From NCBI GenBank assembly GCA_027325905.1, contig DAIEEM010000337.1, positions 1 to 7,321 on the forward strand: a stretch of 7,321 nt of DNA. Direction: 5' to 3'. Made by a program: the position numbers and the translations under genes. Shown in pieces: positions 1 to 6,110 of this stretch (position 1 is the first letter of the stretch; every line of letters begins with the position of its first letter). The DNA is from Rhodocyclaceae bacterium (lineage in GTDB: Bacteria; Pseudomonadota; Gammaproteobacteria; Burkholderiales; Rhodocyclaceae). The notes beneath the pieces were generated by a model that was not told where the DNA came from, made no database searches, and saw only the letters and a program-made list of their open reading frames with translations.

Positions 1-594
1 CTGGTGCCGGAGGCGCTGCTGAACAAGCCGGGCAAGCTCACCGACGACGAGTACGCCGTCATGAAGACTCACGCCGGGCGCGGCGCCGAACTGCTGCGTA
101 AGACGCCGGGCATCAGCGAGATCGCCTACAATGCCGCCGCCCAGCATCACGAACGCTTCGACGGCAGCGGCTATCCGCACGGCCTCAAGGGAGCGGAGAT
201 CACCCTGCACGGCCAGATGCTGGCGATCGTCGACGTCTATGATGCGATCACCTCGCTGCGCATTTACCACAAGCCGATACCGGCAACGGAGGCGCTGGGA
301 AAGATGTTCGAATGGAGCAAGGTGCACTTCAATCCGTCGCTGGTGCAGGCCTTCATCAAGGGCATCGGCATCTATCCGGCGGGATCGCTGGTGCGCATGG
401 AGAGCGGACGCATGGGCATCGTGCGCGAGGTGGTGCCGGACAAGCTGTTGCAGCCGGTCGTGAAGATATTCTTTCACGCCGACAAGCGCTGCTACCTGTC
501 TCCGGAAACAGTCGACCTGTCCGTCTCCACGGACAAGATCGTGGCGCACGAGTCGTTCGAAAAGTGGGATATCGACCAGGCGCGATGGCTGTGA
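1..594 (+). CDS. HD-GYP domain protein, C-terminal part (5' end outside window)
   Basis: Probable cyclic-di-GMP phosphodiesterase, of the class that hydrolyses the second messenger to pGpG or GMP. The frame is open from the first base, so the N-terminus lies upstream; 197 residues are visible. Numbering from the first codon, I see the conserved KPGKLT stretch (9-14), a metal-ligand His in MKTH (His24), the diagnostic HHERFDGSGYP (49-59) carrying the HD-partner and GYP residues, and IVDVYDAITS (76-85) with Asp78 and Asp81. The first HD pair of the domain would lie upstream of the window. Residues after about 125 form a conserved C-terminal extension (GSLVRMESGRMGIV) often seen after HD-GYP domains in betaproteobacteria. 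The stop is at 592-594, 40 bases before the end of the convergent yhcC-like gene. Family is confident; substrate and any N-terminal sensor domain cannot be seen. Confidence 0.93.
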   Translation: MVPEALLNKPGKLTDDEYAVMKTHAGRGAELLRKTPGISEIAYNAAAQHHERFDGSGYPHGLKGAEITLHGQMLAIVDVYDAITSLRIYHKPIPATEALGKMFEWSKVHFNPSLVQAFIKGIGIYPAGSLVRMESGRMGIVREVVPDKLLQPVVKIFFHADKRCYLSPETVDLSVSTDKIVAHESFEKWDIDQARWL

Positions 595-634
595 CGGCGA
601 CGCCGTCGAAAAGTCGCGTCTGCGGCCGGCCTAG

Positions 635-1540
635 CTAGCCGCCGGCGCGGCTGCCCTGGGCGCCGTGGCGGGCGAGGTCGGCGCAAATGGCTTCGGCCGC
701 CGGCCAGCGCGTGCGACACCAGTCCGGCGCGATCAGCGTCGGCTTGCGGGCCGTGGCCGCGATGCGGTGAAACACCACGTCCTCCGGCGTGCGCCGGATC
801 AGCTCGGCGGCGGTCGCCGCATAGTCGGCCAGCGTCGGCGGCGAGACCTCTCCGCGCGCGTAGCCGCCGGCCAAGCGCGAACCCTTGACGATCATCAGCG
901 GATGCAGTTTGAGACCGGCGACGCCGCAGTCGAGCACGCGCCGGTGCGTCGCCAGCATCATGGCCGCGGATTCCTCCGGCAGGCCGAGAATCAGATGGGT
1001 GCAGACGGGGACGCCGTAGCGCCGGGCGCGGGCCACGGCATCGGCGTAGGCGGCGAAGCCGTGGCCGCGGTTGATGCGCGCCAGCGTGGCGTCGTGGGCG
1101 CTTTGCAGGCCCAACTCCAGCCACACTTCGTAGCCGCGGTCGCGATAGGCGGCGAGAATCTCGAGCACCGCGTCGGGCACGCAGTCCGGCCGCGTGCCTA
1201 CGCACAGGCCGACGATGTCGGCTTCGGCCACGGCCTGCGCGTACAGGCGCCGTAGTTCCTCGACTTCCGCGTAAGTGTTGGTGTAGGCCTGGAAGTAGGC
1301 GAGGTAGCGGCTGGCGCGGGCAAGGCCGGCCTTGCCGGCGGCCAATTGCGCGGCGACCGAGGCCTGCGGATCGTCGGCGTTGAACGACAGCACGCTGCAG
1401 AAGGCGCAGCCGCCCCGGCCCAACGTGCCGTCGCGATTCGGGCACGTGAAGCCGACATGCAGCGACAGCTTGCGCACGCGCGTGCCGAAGCGGGCTTTGA
1501 GATGCGTGCCGAGGGTATTGACGTAGCTTTCGAGTTGCAC
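635..1540 (-). CDS. yhcC: YhcC-type radical SAM protein (TIGR01212 family)
   Basis: Member of the YhcC/TIGR01212 group of radical S-adenosylmethionine proteins; the physiological substrate is not firmly known to me. The 301 residues are close to the roughly 309 of E. coli YhcC. The cluster-binding motif is CPNRDGTLGRGGCAFC (33-48), giving Cys33, Cys45 and Cys48 for the 4Fe-4S cluster. Further family motifs are YFQAYTNTYA (82-91), GTRPDCVPD (115-123), LELGLQSAHD (141-150), HLILGLPEE (182-190) and GLKLHPLMIVKGS (209-221). The start is GTG at 1540-1538. It is supported by the MQLESYVNTLG beginning, which aligns with the family N-terminus, although no clear Shine-Dalgarno sequence precedes it. 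The gene is divergent from mlaF across 156 bases and convergent with the HD-GYP gene. Confidence 0.93.
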   Translation of the reverse strand: MQLESYVNTLGTHLKARFGTRVRKLSLHVGFTCPNRDGTLGRGGCAFCSVLSFNADDPQASVAAQLAAGKAGLARASRYLAYFQAYTNTYAEVEELRRLYAQAVAEADIVGLCVGTRPDCVPDAVLEILAAYRDRGYEVWLELGLQSAHDATLARINRGHGFAAYADAVARARRYGVPVCTHLILGLPEESAAMMLATHRRVLDCGVAGLKLHPLMIVKGSRLAGGYARGEVSPPTLADYAATAAELIRRTPEDVVFHRIAATARKPTLIAPDWCRTRWPAAEAICADLARHGAQGSRAGG

Positions 1541-1696
1541 GAGGCGAGGCGGGGGTCCGGAAATTCGCGGCTATGCTAGCACCCGGCCCGAAATCCGCGC
1601 TCGCGGCCTGTCGCCGCAGGCGCCGTCCGTCCGCGGCAGCGTATGGCGGCGAAAGTTATGCGATCATGTCGGCCCGGCAAGGAAGGAAGCGGCGCC

Positions 1697-2506
1697 ATGG
1701 ACGGCAAATCGGACAATCTGATCGAAATCGAAGACCTGCATTTCGCCTACGGGACGAACCAGATTCTCAAGGGCATCCGGCTCGCCGTCCCGCGCGGCAA
1801 GGTCGTCGGCATACTCGGCGTCAGCGGCGCCGGCAAGAGCACCATCCTCAAGCTGATCGGCGGGCAACGGCGTCCGAGCGGCGGGCGCGTGCGCTTCGAC
1901 GGCCGCACGGTCCACGAGCTCGACGAAAAGGGGCTCTATGAAATGCGCCGCGACATGGGCATGATGTTCCAGGCCGGCGGCCTGTTCACCGATATTTCGG
2001 TTTACGAAAACATCGCCTTTCCCATGCGCGAGCTGACCGATCTTCCTCCCGAAATGATCCACGACCTCGTGCTGATGAAGCTGGAAGCGGTGGGCCTGCG
2101 CGGTTCCAGCGAGCTGATGCCAAACGAGTTGTCCGGCGGCATGGCGCGGCGCGTCGCCCTGGCGCGGGCGATCGCCCTCGATCCGCTGCTGACGATGTAC
2201 GACGAGCCTTTCGCCGGTCTTGACCCGATTTCGCTGAACGTCATCGCCCAACTGATTCGCCGCCTCAACGACGCGCTCGGCGCCACCTCCATCGTCGTCA
2301 CCTACGACGTGTCGGAAACGCTGAAGGTCGTCGACTATGCCTATTTCATCCACGGCGGCGTCGTCGTTGCCGCCGGCACGCCGGCGGAACTGCTGAATTC
2401 CGGGGATCGTTCCGTGCACCAGTTCATCCATGCCGAACCCGACGGGCCGGTGGCGTTCCACTATCCCGGCGCGTCCTACGAGAGCGATCTGGGGCTGCCG
2501 CATTAA
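1697..2506 (+). CDS. mlaF: MlaF-type ABC transporter ATP-binding protein
   Basis: Cytoplasmic ATPase of the Mla system, which moves phospholipids between inner and outer membrane and maintains outer-membrane lipid asymmetry. The product is 269 residues, the usual size. Motifs: Walker A GVSGAGKST (41-49), Q-loop Gln92 in MMFQAGGLF, signature LSGGMARRVALARA (145-158), Walker B LLTMYDE (164-170) with Glu170, D-loop GLDP (174-177). The MYDEPFAGLDP string and the C-terminal DGPVAFHYPG tail are typical of MlaF rather than of other ABC ATPases. The switch position reads VVTYDVSE, with Tyr203 where His is normal. ATG at 1697 is chosen over upstream in-frame starts because GGAAGGAAG (1681-1689) lies just before it. 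The partners mlaE, mlaD, mlaC and mlaB do not follow; the next gene is convergent, 24 bases away. Confidence 0.92.
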   Translation: MDGKSDNLIEIEDLHFAYGTNQILKGIRLAVPRGKVVGILGVSGAGKSTILKLIGGQRRPSGGRVRFDGRTVHELDEKGLYEMRRDMGMMFQAGGLFTDISVYENIAFPMRELTDLPPEMIHDLVLMKLEAVGLRGSSELMPNELSGGMARRVALARAIALDPLLTMYDEPFAGLDPISLNVIAQLIRRLNDALGATSIVVTYDVSETLKVVDYAYFIHGGVVVAAGTPAELLNSGDRSVHQFIHAEPDGPVAFHYPGASYESDLGLPH

Positions 2507-2530
2507 GCCGCCGCGGCGAGCGCCGACGCC

Positions 2531-2764
2531 TCAGGGACTGGCCATGAGCGTGCCTTCGTAGCGCGGCAGGATGCCGTAGCGCGTGGCCATTCCCTTGTAG
2601 CAGATGCGGCACTTGCCGTTGCTGCCGACGCAGGCGAACGACAGGGTGCTCATCGACGCGAGCGCCGCCGTGCGCTGCGCCATCAGCGCGCAGTCGTCGA
2701 ATTGTTCGGTGATGCGGCTGCGTTCGGGAACGCAGTTTGCGCAGTGGGCGCTCGTCGTGGCCAT
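2531..2764 (-). CDS. Small cysteine-containing protein of unknown function
   Basis: A 77-residue protein I do not recognise. It carries six Cys: an N-terminal H-C-x2-C pair (His7, Cys8, Cys11), Cys25, Cys45, and a C-x2-C pair (Cys52, Cys55) followed by YKGMATRYGILPRYEG. Two CxxC-type pairs suggest metal binding or a redox role, but this is inference. There is no signal peptide or membrane helix. The start is well supported: ATG at 2764-2762 is preceded on the minus strand by GGAAGGA (2778-2772) with a 7-base spacer, the same signal used by the TAXI gene. The gene ends 24 bases from the convergent mlaF stop. The TAXI gene lies upstream on the same strand, but 330 non-coding bases separate them, so it probably has its own promoter. 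Confidence 0.72.
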   Translation of the reverse strand: MATTSAHCANCVPERSRITEQFDDCALMAQRTAALASMSTLSFACVGSNGKCRICYKGMATRYGILPRYEGTLMASP

Positions 2765-2771
2765 CCGTCCG

Positions 2772-2778
2772 TCCTTCC
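2772..2778 (-). promoter_or_regulatory. Ribosome binding site of the small cysteine protein
   Basis: GGAAGGA on the minus strand, 7 bases before the ATG at 2764. It is the main evidence that this short ORF is translated. Confidence 0.75.
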
Positions 2779-2897
2779 GTGGTTGCCGTTGCGTCGTCTA
2801 CCCGTTGGCGTCGTTCATATGCATTGCGGGTTCTCGGCCGTGAGGGCTGTCCAACGCGGCGACGAAGCTTAGGCCGATGGGCGCCGGCGTCAATCCG

Positions 2898-3018
2898 GCG
2901 AAAGGCATAGGCGCGGAATCGCGGCCCGGCCGGCGGCGGGCCTGCGGGCCGGAGATGCCCGCCTGCGCTTCCTTTCCGCGATAGGCACCGTATCCTAGTG
3001 CGCCTGGCGATAAGGCAC
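2898..3018. repeat. Three imperfect short direct repeats, GCGATAAGGCAC-like
   Basis: Copies read GCGAAAGGCAT (2898-2908), GCGATAGGCAC (2978-2988) and GCGATAAGGCAC (3007-3018). The last two differ by a single extra A and start 29 bases apart. All lie upstream of the small cysteine gene in non-coding DNA. They could be binding sites for a regulator; chance similarity in GC-rich DNA is also possible. Confidence 0.35.
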
Positions 3019-3052
3019 TTCGATTCGCGGATACGAATATTCAAGAGGGAGC

Positions 3053-3067
3053 GCCGTGTTTCACGGC
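3053..3067 (-). terminator. Possible weak terminator hairpin after the TAXI gene
   Basis: GCCGTG-TTT-CACGGC forms a 6-base-pair stem with a 3-base loop, 28 bases past the TAXI stop. On the minus strand it is followed by GCTCCCTCTTG rather than a run of T, so it is at best a weak intrinsic terminator. Confidence 0.25.
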
Positions 3068-3094
3068 TTACCGCGCCTTTGGTGCCGGCTTGCG

Positions 3095-4471
3095 CTATAC
3101 GTCGGCGGCCGGCGGCGATTCGTCGTCCGGGTGCGCGAGACGGCTGCGCACGAATTTGATGTGCCGGCGAAGGATGTAAGTCTCGTCGGCGAACGAGCCG
3201 GGAATCTTTCCCGTGATGGTGGACTTTTCGATGTCGTCGAGGCGGGCCAGCAGGGCGGCGCGCTCGGCGGACGACACCGGCGTCAGCGCGGCGCGCTCGA
3301 GCGCCATCAGTTCGCCGTAGCGGCGGTAGATGCGTGTCCTGATGCGCCAGCCATACAAGGTCGGCACCAGACGCAGGCCGGGAACCAGCACGATCGCCAG
3401 CGGCAGCAGCACGACCAGGATGCGGTCCGCCAGGCTGGCCAGCCAGAACGGCAGGTGGCTGTAGGCGAAGCTCTTGCCCGACTTGTAGTAGCGGGCGGCG
3501 TCGGCGCTGATCGGATATTCGTGCTCGAGCGGCGCCGGGAATTCGCCGGCATGCTGCAGCAGGGTGGCACGGCCATGCACTTGGTGCGCCGCCTCGATCA
3601 GCAGGTCGGAGAGGGCCGGGTGCAGATCGGCGCGCGCGACCAGTTCGACCGTTGGCGCCAGCATGGCCAGCGGCTGGCGCGGCAGATCGGCGCCGAGATC
3701 GAAGGATCCTGCGGGCAGTTCGAGCTTGCTCAGATAGCGGAAGCGGCGCACGTAGGCGTCGGCCTGGGGAAAGTCGAACAGCCGAATGCCCTTGGTATGC
3801 AGCATCTGCCGGATGTTGCCCGGCGCCGCCGAATCGCCGGCGAGGAAGATGGCGTCGACGCGGTGCTTGAGCAGCGCTTCCATCGCCGGCGTGCCCGCCA
3901 GGTCGAGCAGCTTGGTCTTGCCCTGCGGCTGGATTTCGTTGGCCTTCAGCAACGCCAGGGCGAGGGAGCGCGTGCCGCTGCCCTCGGGACCGATGGCCAA
4001 GCGCTTGCCGCGGAGTTCGGACAATCGCCGCAGCGGCCGCGGACTGCGGTAGAAGATCGCCAGCGGCTCGTAGAAGACGCTGCCGAGCGAGACCAGGTCG
4101 CCGACGTCGCTGTCGCTCGCCACGCCGCCCTGCACGAAGCCGATGTCGACGTGGCTGTTTTCGTCCGTCAGCCGCTTGAGGTTGTCCTGCGATCCTTCGG
4201 ACGGCAGGATGACGAGCTCGATGCCGTTGCGCGCCAGGATCTTGCGATATTTTTCGGCGGCGCTGCGGAAGATGCTGCCGTCGGGCCCGGCGCTGATGGT
4301 GATGGTGTGCGGCGGCGCCGGCTGCACGAAGTGGATGGCCACGGCGACGGCGGCGGCCGTCGCCAGCAGCACGGGACCGAGCGAAGCGGCGAGGTCGCGC
4401 CACGAAATCCTGGGAATTCGCTGCAGCAGGCGAAACGAACGGGGCTTGGTCTGTTGTGCGTCTGGCGTCAC
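3095..4471 (-). CDS. Membrane-anchored TAXI-family solute-binding protein
   Basis: Resembles TAXI (TRAP-associated extracytoplasmic immunogenic) solute receptors, which normally deliver ligands to a TRAP permease. The product is 458 residues. Residues 1-30 are cytoplasmic and basic, 31-49 form a membrane helix (LGPVLLATAAAVAVAIHFV), and about 55-340 form the periplasmic TAXI domain with ITISAGPDGSIF (57-68), VDIGFVQGGVAS (108-119), FYEPLAIFYRS (133-143), KRLAIGPEGSGTR (156-168) and VDAIFLAGDS (205-214). A second helix at about 343-366 (ILVVLLPLAIVLV) is followed by a charged tail of about 90 residues. The start is GTG at 4471, because GGAAGGA lies 7 bases before it; an in-frame ATG 95 codons upstream adds only unconserved-looking sequence that crosses the promoter region. 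No TRAP permease gene lies nearby. The ligand is unknown. Confidence 0.85.
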   Translation of the reverse strand: MTPDAQQTKPRSFRLLQRIPRISWRDLAASLGPVLLATAAAVAVAIHFVQPAPPHTITISAGPDGSIFRSAAEKYRKILARNGIELVILPSEGSQDNLKRLTDENSHVDIGFVQGGVASDSDVGDLVSLGSVFYEPLAIFYRSPRPLRRLSELRGKRLAIGPEGSGTRSLALALLKANEIQPQGKTKLLDLAGTPAMEALLKHRVDAIFLAGDSAAPGNIRQMLHTKGIRLFDFPQADAYVRRFRYLSKLELPAGSFDLGADLPRQPLAMLAPTVELVARADLHPALSDLLIEAAHQVHGRATLLQHAGEFPAPLEHEYPISADAARYYKSGKSFAYSHLPFWLASLADRILVVLLPLAIVLVPGLRLVPTLYGWRIRTRIYRRYGELMALERAALTPVSSAERAALLARLDDIEKSTITGKIPGSFADETYILRRHIKFVRSRLAHPDDESPPAADV

Positions 4472-4478
4472 CGCGGCA

Positions 4479-4485
4479 TCCTTCC
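4479..4485 (-). promoter_or_regulatory. Ribosome binding site that sets the TAXI gene start
   Basis: GGAAGGA on the minus strand with a 7-base spacer to GTG at 4471. It places the start 95 codons inside the longest open frame. Confidence 0.75.
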
Positions 4486-4527
4486 GGCAAGAAATCGTTA
4501 TACCCGGCAAACCCGCGGCCGCCAGGG

Positions 4528-4541
4528 TATTTCGAGAAATA
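4528..4541. promoter_or_regulatory. Operator-like inverted repeat TATTTC-GA-GAAATA
   Basis: A perfect 6-base inverted repeat with a 2-base spacer, in an AT-rich patch of GC-rich DNA. It covers part of the candidate -10 box and the predicted transcription start of the TAXI gene, where a repressor site would be expected. Its position argues for function; its short length does not exclude chance. Confidence 0.42.
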
Positions 4542-4566
4542 TAACTGCCCGCCGCATACTTGGGAA
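4538..4566 (-). promoter_or_regulatory. Candidate sigma70 promoter of the TAXI gene
   Basis: On the minus strand: -35 TTCCCA (4566-4561), a 17-base spacer, and -10 TATATT (4543-4538). Matches to TTGACA and TATAAT are 4/6 and 5/6 with ideal spacing. Transcription would begin near 4531, giving a leader of about 60 bases before the GTG. A palindrome overlaps the -10 box. Confidence 0.5.
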
Positions 4567-4649
4567 GCCGCGGCGAAGCGGCGCGGGATTCGGCAGCCGG
4601 CTTCGCGCCACTGGCGCAGGCCGGGAATCCGGATTCTAGCCATATCTTA

Positions 4650-4720
4650 TTCGACGATAGAAAACACCCATGGCCGTATAGCTGGCTTTGGTAATAATGT
4701 GGCAACAAAAAATCGTCGAA
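4650..4720. repeat. 9-base inverted repeat flanking an AT-rich segment
   Basis: TTCGACGAT (4650-4658) and ATCGTCGAA (4712-4720) are exact reverse complements separated by 53 bases. The enclosed stretch contains TAATAAT (4692-4698). The arms lie 123-193 bases before the chemoreceptor start and may be paired regulator sites. Confidence 0.4.
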
Positions 4721-4842
4721 GCCCGGTCGCCGGCGTCGCCATGCGCATCGCCTCACGAAAGCGAGCGCTGCGGTGATCGAACTCCATCAGGCGAACGTCG
4801 ATGCTCTCGGGACATATCGTCTTGCCTGGACGGAGGATCACC

Positions 4843-6063
4843 ATGGCGCTGCGCACCAGACTATTGCTCGTGTTGGCTTTGCTCGCCGTCGTCACGGTGG
4901 TCGCCAACGGTTTCGGTTTCGTCATGTTCCTGCGCCTGGCCGACGAAGCCGCCAAGACCAGCCCGCAGATACGCGAGTTCGCCGATGCCGGACGCACCTG
5001 GATCGTCGTCGTCAGCGCGGCGGCGTCGCTCCTCGGGCTGGCGGCCTTCGTCCAGTTGGCGCGCATCCTTCTCGGGCTGATCGGCGGCGAGCCGCAATAC
5101 GTGGCCGACGCGGTCAAGCGGATCGCCGGCGGCGACTTGAGCTTCGCGCTGGAACTGCGTCCCGGCGACAGCGCAAGCCTCTGCGCTGCCATCGACGGCA
5201 TGCAGCAGAACCTGCGCACGACGGTCGGCGAGCTGCGGGCGGCGAGCGTGCAGCTCGACGAGTCGATCCGGCAGATCGGCGCCATGACGGACGACATTCT
5301 CGGCGGTTCGTCGCAGCATGAGGAAGCCGCCCGCGACAACGCCGGCGCCGCCGACAGCCTTTCCGCCAGCGTCGGCAAGGTCACGGAGAACGCCGAGAAC
5401 GTGGCGCGCCAGGTCGGTGTCAGCATCGAGCGGACCGAGGCGGCGAACGAGAGCCTGTCGTCGATGATCGGGGAAATCACGGCCGTCGAAGCGGCCGTCG
5501 GCGACATCGCCAGCACCGCCGGCGAGTTCATCGCCAGCACCAAGGCGATCGCCGACATGACGCGCCAAGTCCGCGACATCGCCGACCAGACCAACCTGCT
5601 GGCCCTGAATGCGGCGATCGAGGCGGCGCGCGCCGGCGAGCAGGGGCGCGGCTTCGCGGTCGTCGCCGACGAGGTGCGCAAGCTCGCCGAGAAGTCGGCG
5701 GTCGCGGCCGCCGAGATCGACGCCGTGACGCGGGCGATGACGATGCGCTCCGGCGACGTCGAGGGCGCGATCCAGCGCGGCCTGGCGTCGCTGGGCACCA
5801 GCCAGGAATATCTCGAGCAGGTGGCGATGGCGCTCGGCGAATCCAACCAGGCGGTGCAGCAGACCACGACCAATACCGACGAGATCATGGCCTCGGTGCG
5901 GCAGCAGGCGGACGCCAGCGATACCATCGCGCGCCACATCGAGCGCATGACCGGCGTCGCCGGCGAAACCAATGCCGCCGTTGCGCGCGCGGCGGCGGCC
6001 ATGCACGACCTGCAGGCGCTATCGGGGCGTCTCGGCGGCCTGGCGGCGCGCTTCAACGTCTGA
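4843..6063 (+). CDS. Methyl-accepting chemotaxis protein with minimal periplasmic loop
   Basis: Inner-membrane chemoreceptor, 406 residues, expected to control CheA through CheW. Domains: membrane helix 1 (about 7-30), a periplasmic loop of only about 22 residues (31-52), helix 2 (about 53-80), a HAMP-like segment (about 81-130, with [10 protein letters not shown] at 91-100), and a long coiled-coil signalling domain. The hairpin tip is canonical: [20 protein letters not shown] (247-266) then [18 protein letters not shown] (268-285). There is no C-terminal NWETF-type CheR/CheB docking pentapeptide; the chain ends AARFNV. ATG at 4843 is chosen over ATG at 4801 because GGAGG (4832-4836) lies 6 bases before it and MALRTRLLL gives a normal basic start before helix 1. 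The tiny loop leaves little room for ligand binding, so the stimulus may be membrane, redox or partner-protein based. Confidence 0.95.
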   Translation: MALRTRLLLVLALLAVVTVVANGFGFVMFLRLADEAAKTSPQIREFADAGRTWIVVVSAAASLLGLAAFVQLARILLGLIGGEPQYVADAVKRIAGGDLSFALELRPGDSASLCAAIDGMQQNLRTTVGELRAASVQLDESIRQIGAMTDDILGGSSQHEEAARDNAGAADSLSASVGKVTENAENVARQVGVSIERTEAANESLSSMIGEITAVEAAVGDIASTAGEFIASTKAIADMTRQVRDIADQTNLLALNAAIEAARAGEQGRGFAVVADEVRKLAEKSAVAAAEIDAVTRAMTMRSGDVEGAIQRGLASLGTSQEYLEQVAMALGESNQAVQQTTTNTDEIMASVRQQADASDTIARHIERMTGVAGETNAAVARAAAAMHDLQALSGRLGGLAARFNV

Positions 6064-6110
6064 CGCGGCGCAATTCCGCGCGATTGCGCCGGCCGTCGAA
6101 CCCGCGAGAC

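Larger units (their letters stand above)
2765..3094. other. Non-coding region between the small cysteine gene and the TAXI gene
   Basis: 330 bases with no convincing gene on either strand. It should contain the promoter of the small cysteine gene (minus strand), but I could not place matched -35 and -10 boxes. What can be seen: an inverted repeat CGCCGG/CCGGCG (2882-2887 and 2895-2900, 7-base loop); an all-GC 7-base inverted repeat (2922-2928 and 2945-2951); three related short repeats around GCGATAAGGCAC (2898-2908, 2978-2988, 3007-3018); an 8-base palindrome GAATATTC (3035-3042); and a hairpin just after the TAXI stop (3053-3067). Confidence 0.6.
4472..4842. other. Divergent intergenic region between TAXI and chemoreceptor genes
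   Basis: 371 bases with no convincing gene. The TAXI-proximal part holds that gene's ribosome binding site, candidate promoter and palindrome. The middle (4564-4606) holds GC-rich inverted repeats: GAAGCCG/CGGCTTC (4564-4570, 4598-4604) and the overlapping GCGAAGC/GCTTCGC (4573-4579, 4600-4606). The stretch 4640-4720 is clearly AT-richer and is bounded by a 9-base inverted repeat. I could not place a good chemoreceptor promoter. GGAGG at 4832-4836 is the chemoreceptor ribosome binding site. Confidence 0.6.

Noticed and set aside
622..646. GC-rich inverted repeat GCCGGC (625-630, 641-646) between the convergent HD-GYP and yhcC genes as a terminator
   Set aside because: The stem is short and self-complementary, runs into the end of yhcC, and has no T-run on either side.
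1664..2503. Antisense frame of about 279 codons across mlaF
   Set aside because: It is a shadow of mlaF: His/Ala/Val/Arg-rich, with no ribosome binding site or motif.
4564..4606. Overlapping inverted repeats (GAAGCCG/CGGCTTC, GCGAAGC/GCTTCGC) as a structured RNA or riboswitch
   Set aside because: The arms use overlapping bases and are alternatives to one another; no known riboswitch core is visible and nothing ties them to either gene.
3056..4639. Open frame of about 527 codons on the plus strand opposite the TAXI gene
   Set aside because: It is the antisense shadow of a clearly recognisable gene in GC-rich DNA; its translation is rich in Arg, Gln and His with no family motif.
2424..4643. 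Open frame of about 739 codons on the minus strand in another phase
   Set aside because: It crosses the TAXI gene out of frame, overlaps the small cysteine gene and the mlaF end, and encodes an Arg/Ala/Pro-rich low-complexity product typical of a shadow frame.
4646..4681. Flagellar sigma28 promoter for the chemoreceptor (GACGATAG or GCCGTATA as -10)
   Set aside because: Matches to GCCGATAA are partial, and no TAAA box lies at the required 15-base spacing.
4757..4842. Longer chemoreceptor starting at ATG 4801
   Set aside because: It adds 14 residues ahead of the basic start and has no good ribosome binding site, whereas ATG 4843 has GGAGG at ideal spacing.
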